Assembly (NCBI GenBank): GCA_964455975.1
Contig: CAYVYP010000001.1
Coordinates: 1 to 64,000, forward strand
DNA length: 64,000 bases
Direction of reading: 5' to 3'
DNA from: JAETTH01 sp964455975
GTDB taxonomy: Bacteria; Bacillota; Clostridia; TANB77; CAG-508
Shown here: piece by piece, positions 59,510 through 64,000 of the stretch
Numbering within the stretch: position 1 is the stretch's first letter
Layout of the letters: every line of letters starts with the position of its first letter
Notes under the pieces: generated by a model
Database searches by the model: none
The model's input: only the letters and a program-made list of their open reading frames with translations
Told to the model about the DNA's origin: nothing
Program-made: the position numbers and the translations under genes

Positions 59510-60258
59510 TTAAATTCTAGATGCAAATATTCCAATTAAAAAACCTATCATATTTCCGTATTGCACTCATTCTTCCTTTATATAACTTATTTGATTCTGG
59601 AATAAGTTCTCCGAGATACTATATAAAGCATTGCTCCGTGCTGCAAAACTTAAACATATTGCTATTATATTTTCTCCGTATTCCTCCAATTATACTTCCA
59701 AAAAATGCTCCAATTCCTGTTGTTACTCCTGATAATATAACATAAAAAATAACTTTTATAGATTTCATTCCTCCTGTTTTCATTGGTACTGCCATTGAAA
59801 TTCCTTCTGGTATATCATGTAAACATATTGCTAATGCTAAACTTAATCCTAATTTTAAAGATGCTTCAAAACCGAGAACCTATTGCTAATCCTTCTGGAA
59901 AATTATGAATAGCTAAACCAATACTTACAATTATTCCTGTTTTTAATAAACTGTTTTTTCCGCTTCTAAACCTTATATTATTATTAAATTTTTTAGAAAC
60001 AATTACATCACAAAAAATCATACAAATTATACCTAAAATAATTCCAATAAAAACATGTGATAAATTAGAAATTTTTAACGCTTCTGGAATTAATTCAAAT
60101 GCAACTATCGAAATCATAAGTCCTGATGCAAAAGAAAGTACAAAACTTAAAACCTTGTTAGAAGTGTTTTTAAATTTTATTCCTATTATTCCTCCTATAG
60201 TTGTTCCAAAAGTTCCAAAAAATAATCCTAATAATGTGTTTTTTATTATATTTTCCAA
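59510..60258 (-). CDS. ZIP family metal transporter with five CGG frame breaks
   Basis: 247 residues if one base is skipped at each of five CGG codons. TTG start with AAGGAG eight bases upstream. Before the first site come three or four membrane segments and the metal-binding helix HNFPEGLAIGS; after it GFEASLKLGLSLALAICLHD continues into the second binding helix HDIPEGISMAVPMK, then GGIGENII, SFAAGAMLYIVSGELIPES and AIGNMIGFLIG, all standard for GufA-type ZIP proteins (Zn/Fe/Mn uptake). Every shift restores a Gly (G-F, G-E, G-A, G-E, G-N). The unshifted product ends at residue 130 (GSRF) and lacks the second metal helix. No other gene here has more than one site, so strict dependence of ZIP synthesis on recoding is likely. 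Confidence 0.92.
59556..59874 (-). other. Five serial CGG +1 recoding sites in the ZIP gene
   Basis: The skipped C bases are at 59874, 59678, 59638, 59613 and 59558. Codons before them are TCT, ATA, GCA, TCT and ATA; the fourth base is T at the first site and A at the rest. Codon arithmetic shows that each CGG is in frame only after the preceding skip, and that the last frame reaches the TAA at 59512. Confidence 0.93.
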
Positions 60259-60326
60259 ATGAAAAACTCCTTAAAATATACTTTATATTAGTTTATTTTA
60301 AAGAGTTTTGTTTTATTCATTAATTA

Positions 60327-61385
60327 TTATTCTTCGCTACTTAATTTTGCTGCTCTATCTGCTGTTATTAATCCATCTATCATTTCATCTAAATTTCCAT
60401 TTAAAAAGTCTTCCATTTGATATATACTAAGTCCTATTCTATGGTCTGTTATTCTTCCTTGTGGGTAATTATATGTTCTTACTTTTTCACTTCTATCTCC
60501 AGTTCCAACTTGACTTTTTCTTTCATTTGCAAGTTTTGCATCTTGCTTTGCTTGTTCTTCTTCATATAATTTTGAACGAAGCATTCTCATTGCAAATTCT
60601 CTATTTTGTAATTGAGATCTTTCATTTTGACATTCTACCACCATTCCTGTTGGAATATGTATTAATCTTACTGCTGATGATGTTTTATTAACATGCTGTC
60701 CTCCTGCTCCTGATGATCTAAAAACTTCCATTTTTATATCTGCCGGATTTAATTCTAATTCAACATCTTCGACTTCTGGTAAAACAGCAACTGTTACTGT
60801 AGAAGTATGTATTCTTCCACTACTTTCTGTGTCTGGAACTCTTTGTACTCTATGAACTCCACTTTCAAATTTTAATCTGCTATATGCTCCTTTTCCTGTT
60901 ATCATAAAAGATACTTCTTTATATCCTCCAAGACCAGTTTCATTTTCATTTATTATTTCTAATTTCCAATGTTTTCTTTCTGCATACATTGAATACATTC
61001 TAAATAAAGTTCCTGCAAATAAAGCTGCTTCATCTCCACCTGCTCCACCTCTTATTTCACATATAACGTTTTTATCATCATTTGGATCTTTTGGAAGTAA
61101 TAATATTTTTAGTTCATCTTCAATTGTAGGAAGTTTTTGTCTAGCTTCTTCTAATTCAATTTCAGCAAGTTCCTTAAGTTCTTTATCATATAACATCTCT
61201 TTTGCATCTTCCATTTGAGTCTTAACTTTTTTATATTCTCTATATTTTTCTACTATATCTGAAATTTGTCCGTGTTCTTTCATATATTTTTGCCACTCTA
61301 AATTATTAGATATAATTTCTGGGTCACTTATTAATTTTGTAAGCTCTTCATATCTACTTTCTACCGCTTCTAATTTTTGAAACAT
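60327..61385 (-). CDS. prfA: Peptide chain release factor 1
   Basis: 352 residues from the ATG at 61385, chosen for GAGGAG nine bases upstream and because family members start MxxKLEAVE; the longer frame from 61442 adds 19 atypical residues. The GGQ loop lies in [19 protein letters not shown] and the UAA/UAG recognition region in [20 protein letters not shown]1 releases peptides at UAA and UAG. It has a promoter of its own and precedes the ZIP gene by 69 bases. Confidence 0.95.
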   Translation of the reverse strand: MFQKLEAVESRYEELTKLISDPEIISNNLEWQKYMKEHGQISDIVEKYREYKKVKTQMEDAKEMLYDKELKELAEIELEEARQKLPTIEDELKILLLPKDPNDDKNVICEIRGGAGGDEAALFAGTLFRMYSMYAERKHWKLEIINENETGLGGYKEVSFMITGKGAYSRLKFESGVHRVQRVPDTESSGRIHTSTVTVAVLPEVEDVELELNPADIKMEVFRSSGAGGQHVNKTSSAVRLIHIPTGMVVECQNERSQLQNREFAMRMLRSKLYEEEQAKQDAKLANERKSQVGTGDRSEKVRTYNYPQGRITDHRIGLSIYQMEDFLNGNLDEMIDGLITADRAAKLSSEE

Positions 61386-61422
61386 AAATGTTTTCTCCTC
61401 TTCATTTTTATTTATCTTTAGT

Positions 61423-61451
61423 ATTATACTATATTTTTCCATTTATATCAA
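61423..61451 (-). promoter_or_regulatory. Putative promoter of prfA
   Basis: TTGATA, 17 bases, TATAAT on the minus strand, 38 bases before the start codon. Confidence 0.7.
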
Positions 61452-61526
61452 TATAAATATTTTTTAAGTTTCGGTATTTTTCAGAATTTTATCTATTTTT
61501 TGTTTTCTTAAAAATAAGCTAATTAA

Positions 61527-61576
61527 AAATGAACCCTCTTTATTAAACTTTTTTATTTAATAAGAAGGGTTCTCTT
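61527..61576 (-). terminator. Terminator after the DUF4214 protein gene
   Basis: GAACCCTTCTTATTAAA pairs with TTTAATAAAGAGGGTTC (one mismatch); ATTTTTAATT follows on the minus strand. Confidence 0.75.
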
Positions 61577-61590
61577 TTAATTAAATTATA

Positions 61591-64000
61591 TTATTGAAAA
61601 TTATAAGTTGATATATATGAGTCAAATTCTCCTGATGTTAAGAAAGTATTTACTAAATCTCCTCTTGACGTTCCCCTATCTAGCCTTCCTTTCCAATCAC
61701 TTAATCCTCCTGAATCTGCTGTTCTTCCTAATGCAACTAAATATAATCTCTTAACATATTCTTCATTGTTTAAATTTAATGCTATCATTTCATCAGAGAA
61801 CATAAATCCTTTTACTAGAATTTCACATCTTGCTCTTTTTGTTCCAGAATTTCCTAATTTATTTATCCAATATGCAAATCCTGTTTGATCTGGCCATCTA
61901 TTAAATGCATTTTTATATAAGTTAATTACATATCTTTCTTTTTCTCCATAAACATAGAAATAATATGAATATCTTGTTATATTTCCTAATTTATCTTCTG
62001 CTACAATTATTGCTTCATTATCTGAATTTTCATATAAGAAATCTCCTCCTATTGTTATTTCATATGGGTTTGATGTCTGTGCATCACTATATTTTCCTCC
62101 AAAACCTGCTCCTACTGGTCCAACTCCACTTCCAGCATCTGTTATATCTGCTGAAATTATAAATTCATTATTTGCAAATGCATATGGATTTGAAGATGAT
62201 CCAGAATAATTGTTATTAACTCCATTTACTACTGGTGGTGTATTATCTATCTTAAATACCTCTGTATGTGCTATTGTATAATTTCCTGCTTCGTCTTCAG
62301 CATAAACCCATAAATACCAATCTCCTGTTGGTGTTGTTGTTCCTGGATTTTGTTGTGATAATCCTCCATTTGTAAATGCCCATCCTCCTGCACCTGTAAA
62401 ATCACTTAATTTTGTTAATGCTCCTGTTCCTTGAACCCAACGTCCTCTTAATGTTATTAATGATGTTTTTCCTGTTACAGTTATTGTTGTTGAAGCAGAT
62501 TTACTATAAGTGCCATTTCCATTTGTTCCAAATGTTACTGTTGGTGCTATTCTATCTACATAGCTTACTGTTACTGCTTTATTTGCATAATTACCTTTTG
62601 CATCTCTTACCCATACATAATATGTTCCATTTGAAGTTATATTTGTTATTTCTTTTGCTACTTCTGTAGCTGATGTACAAAGTGTATATGTTGGATTTAT
62701 TGTACCATTTTGATTAATTGCATATCCTGTTATTCCTTTTATATCATTTGCTGTAATTGTTATATTTTGAGAAGTTGTCCATTTAGTTGTATCATATACT
62801 GTTGCATAAGATACATACCATGTAAGTGGCGCTGATGCTGTTGGTGTTGCTCCTCCTACTAAATAAAAAAAGTTAATTGTTCCAAATGTTCCACTACTTC
62901 CACATGTTACCTTAAACTGATATTCTGCCCAATTCCCCGTTCCTATATTAGGAGTTAACCATTCTGTTTTTCCACCAGTTCCATATGAATTTGCACCAAT
63001 ATACATTGTATATCCTACTGGTATTTTTGCTACTATTTTTGTTATAAATACCTTGTTTGCTGCTGATTGTGTTCCAAAATAGAATCCTCCCCATCCCGGG
63101 CTTGCAGCACCTGTTGTTTTTATTTCTAATCCATAATTTGATGTTGGTGATGGTGCTCCACTTATTGAAACTCTGTTTACTGTTACTAATCCATTAAAAG
63201 AATTATTATATGTTAATGTTCCATTTACTCCACTACTAAATGTTGGGTCTGTATATAACATTGTTCCTGCTTGTGCATCTGTTATTGTTGGTGCGTCTGA
63301 ATCTATTGTCTCTCCATCTAAACTTTTTGCTCCATTCCATACCCCTCCTGATTCTCTTCCACTAGAATCTACTGATGATATATGCATCCATATATAATAT
63401 GTCCTTGTTGTATAATCAGAATTTGCTTTTCTATATAATGCATTTGCATTTGCTGGCCATGCTAATCCATCTCCACTCCATCTGAATACATCTGTATTAC
63501 TATCCCATGCTGCTATTTGTGCTGCTGTTGGAAATATTTTTGCTGAATTACTATTCCAACTTGTTACATTTCCTATATTTGTATATCTATAATGTTTTCC
63601 ATTAAAAATATAAATCACATAGCTTCTTGCTCCATCTACTGCTGGCCAAGATAAACTTATATTGTTTGTTCCTGAATTTACTCCATTACTTGTTATAGAT
63701 ATGCTTGCATTTGGTGATGCTAGTGTGTTTCCTGCTACACTTCCTGTATATGCTGTCCATGCTCCTGCTATACTTTTTGCTCTTACTCTATAATATCTTG
63801 TTTGTGTTGTTCCTCCATTATTATTGCCTATTGCTAATCCTGTATGGGCATAAGTTGTTCCTGTAACTGTAGCACTTAATACTGTCCAATTTACATTATC
63901 TGTACTAACATCTATTTGATATACTGTTTGTGCTGAGTTCGAATTTGCATTCCATGTTACTGTTATTTGTTCCCCTTGTGCTGTTGTTCCATTTGTTGCT
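61591..64000 (-). CDS. Surface protein with FN3, Ig-like and C-terminal DUF4214 domains (start beyond the right edge)
   Basis: The frame is open to the window edge, so at least 802 residues are visible and the N-terminus is missing; an internal Met at 63618 is not the start. The first part has fibronectin type III-like units (GEQITVTWNANSNSAQTVYQ, RYYRVRAKSIAGAWTAYTG, NISLSWPAVDGARSYVIYIF). A LamG-like carbohydrate-binding part lies around 62950-63250 (GWGGFYFG, SYGTGGKTEWLTPN). Then come Ig-like units with VTFGTNGNGTYSKS and WYLWVYAEDEAGNY, similar to the left-edge protein. The last 105 residues are a DUF4214 domain (YVINLYKNAFNRWPDQTGFA, RLYLVALGRTADSGGL), often found in secreted and S-layer-like proteins. 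No membrane anchor follows, so it is probably secreted or wall-bound by other means. Confidence 0.85.
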   Translation of the reverse strand, partial: ATNGTTAQGEQITVTWNANSNSAQTVYQIDVSTDNVNWTVLSATVTGTTYAHTGLAIGNNNGGTTQTRYYRVRAKSIAGAWTAYTGSVAGNTLASPNASISITSNGVNSGTNNISLSWPAVDGARSYVIYIFNGKHYRYTNIGNVTSWNSNSAKIFPTAAQIAAWDSNTDVFRWSGDGLAWPANANALYRKANSDYTTRTYYIWMHISSVDSSGRESGGVWNGAKSLDGETIDSDAPTITDAQAGTMLYTDPTFSSGVNGTLTYNNSFNGLVTVNRVSISGAPSPTSNYGLEIKTTGAASPGWGGFYFGTQSAANKVFITKIVAKIPVGYTMYIGANSYGTGGKTEWLTPNIGTGNWAEYQFKVTCGSSGTFGTINFFYLVGGATPTASAPLTWYVSYATVYDTTKWTTSQNITITANDIKGITGYAINQNGTINPTYTLCTSATEVAKEITNITSNGTYYVWVRDAKGNYANKAVTVSYVDRIAPTVTFGTNGNGTYSKSASTTITVTGKTSLITLRGRWVQGTGALTKLSDFTGAGGWAFTNGGLSQQNPGTTTPTGDWYLWVYAEDEAGNYTIAHTEVFKIDNTPPVVNGVNNNYSGSSSNPYAFANNEFIISADITDAGSGVGPVGAGFGGKYSDAQTSNPYEITIGGDFLYENSDNEAIIVAEDKLGNITRYSYYFYVYGEKERYVINLYKNAFNRWPDQTGFAYWINKLGNSGTKRARCEILVKGFMFSDEMIALNLNNEEYVKRLYLVALGRTADSGGLSDWKGRLDRGTSRGDLVNTFLTSGEFDSYISTYNFQ

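Noticed and set aside
7474..59874. CGG frame breaks as random sequencing or assembly errors
   Set aside because: All 11 lie in the codon frame, including five whose frame depends on earlier shifts, while many out-of-frame CGG and AGGA/TGGA sequences are unaffected. I keep the raw-read check as decisive because I cannot run it.
7474..59874. CGG simply reassigned to another amino acid
   Set aside because: A reassigned three-base codon would not restore the frame; in every case the conserved sequence continues only after one base is skipped.
7474..59874. Classical slippery-site +1 frameshift by P-site re-pairing
   Set aside because: The preceding codons (TCA, ATA, GCA, CTA, TCG, TCT, GGA) cannot re-pair one base on, and no common stop codon or Shine-Dalgarno-like stimulator is shared.
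49938..60258. mreC, radC and the ZIP gene as pseudogenes
   Set aside because: Sequence beyond each break is fully conserved and free of other lesions, which is not expected for decaying genes.
1..64000. tRNA and rRNA genes
   Set aside because: I looked in the gaps for cloverleaf ends and conserved GTTCGAATC-like arms and for rRNA blocks and recognised none.

Overview
The window is very AT-rich DNA from a low-GC, Gram-positive, probably spore-forming bacterium. SpoIIE and two CotF-like coat proteins point to Clostridia, most likely an uncultured gut-type lineage; that placement is inference. Most genes lie on the minus strand. About half of the window encodes very large cell-surface proteins; the rest is housekeeping.

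Layout. 1-9171: a partial repeat protein and a roughly 2,700-residue surface glycoside hydrolase (GH2) with MucBP repeats. 9439-12139: a GGDEF protein, a CmpB-like membrane protein and a membrane-anchored Ig-like protein. 12264-29276: three giant surface proteins, two with thioester (Cys/Gln) domains, plus a sortase and an antitoxin-like regulator. 29552-34277: a lipoprotein that looks acquired, rsmA, a histidine phosphatase and a class B PBP with PASTA domains. 34388-38344: an AlbA_2 regulator and full-length spoIIE. 38345-38871: an inverted-repeat element. 38872-45376: a pilin-like LamG protein, a small membrane protein and a third thioester surface protein. 45610-46513: three small genes on the plus strand. 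46516-52850: the shape/division block radC-mreB-mreC-mreD-mrdA-minC. 53127-61385: mecA, an M23 peptidase, cotF-like genes, pcrA, an AAA_14/DUF4143 ATPase, a ZIP transporter and prfA. 61591-64000: a partial FN3/Ig/DUF4214 protein related to the one at the left edge.

Main discovery. I found 11 in-frame CGG codons in the window, and every one sits at a point where the reading frame breaks. Skipping exactly one base there (the C of CGGA or CGGT) restores the conserved protein, usually with a conserved glycine at that position. The genes are the GH2 protein, the PASTA PBP, spoIIE, a small sporulation-type gene, mreC, radC, and the ZIP transporter, which has five successive sites. Each ZIP site is in frame only after the previous skip. 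About fifty other CGG triplets lie out of frame inside genes and none disturbs the frame. I saw no CGG used for arginine, while CGA, CGT, CGC, AGA and AGG are. This suggests that CGG is not a normal sense codon here: CGGN would be read as one glycine by +1 frameshifting or quadruplet decoding. A sequence artefact has to be excluded, but an artefact should not respect the reading frame.

One further frame break (near 1781) has no CGG and needs the opposite shift; it may be an ordinary mutation or an error. I recognised no tRNA, rRNA, CRISPR array or transposase gene.
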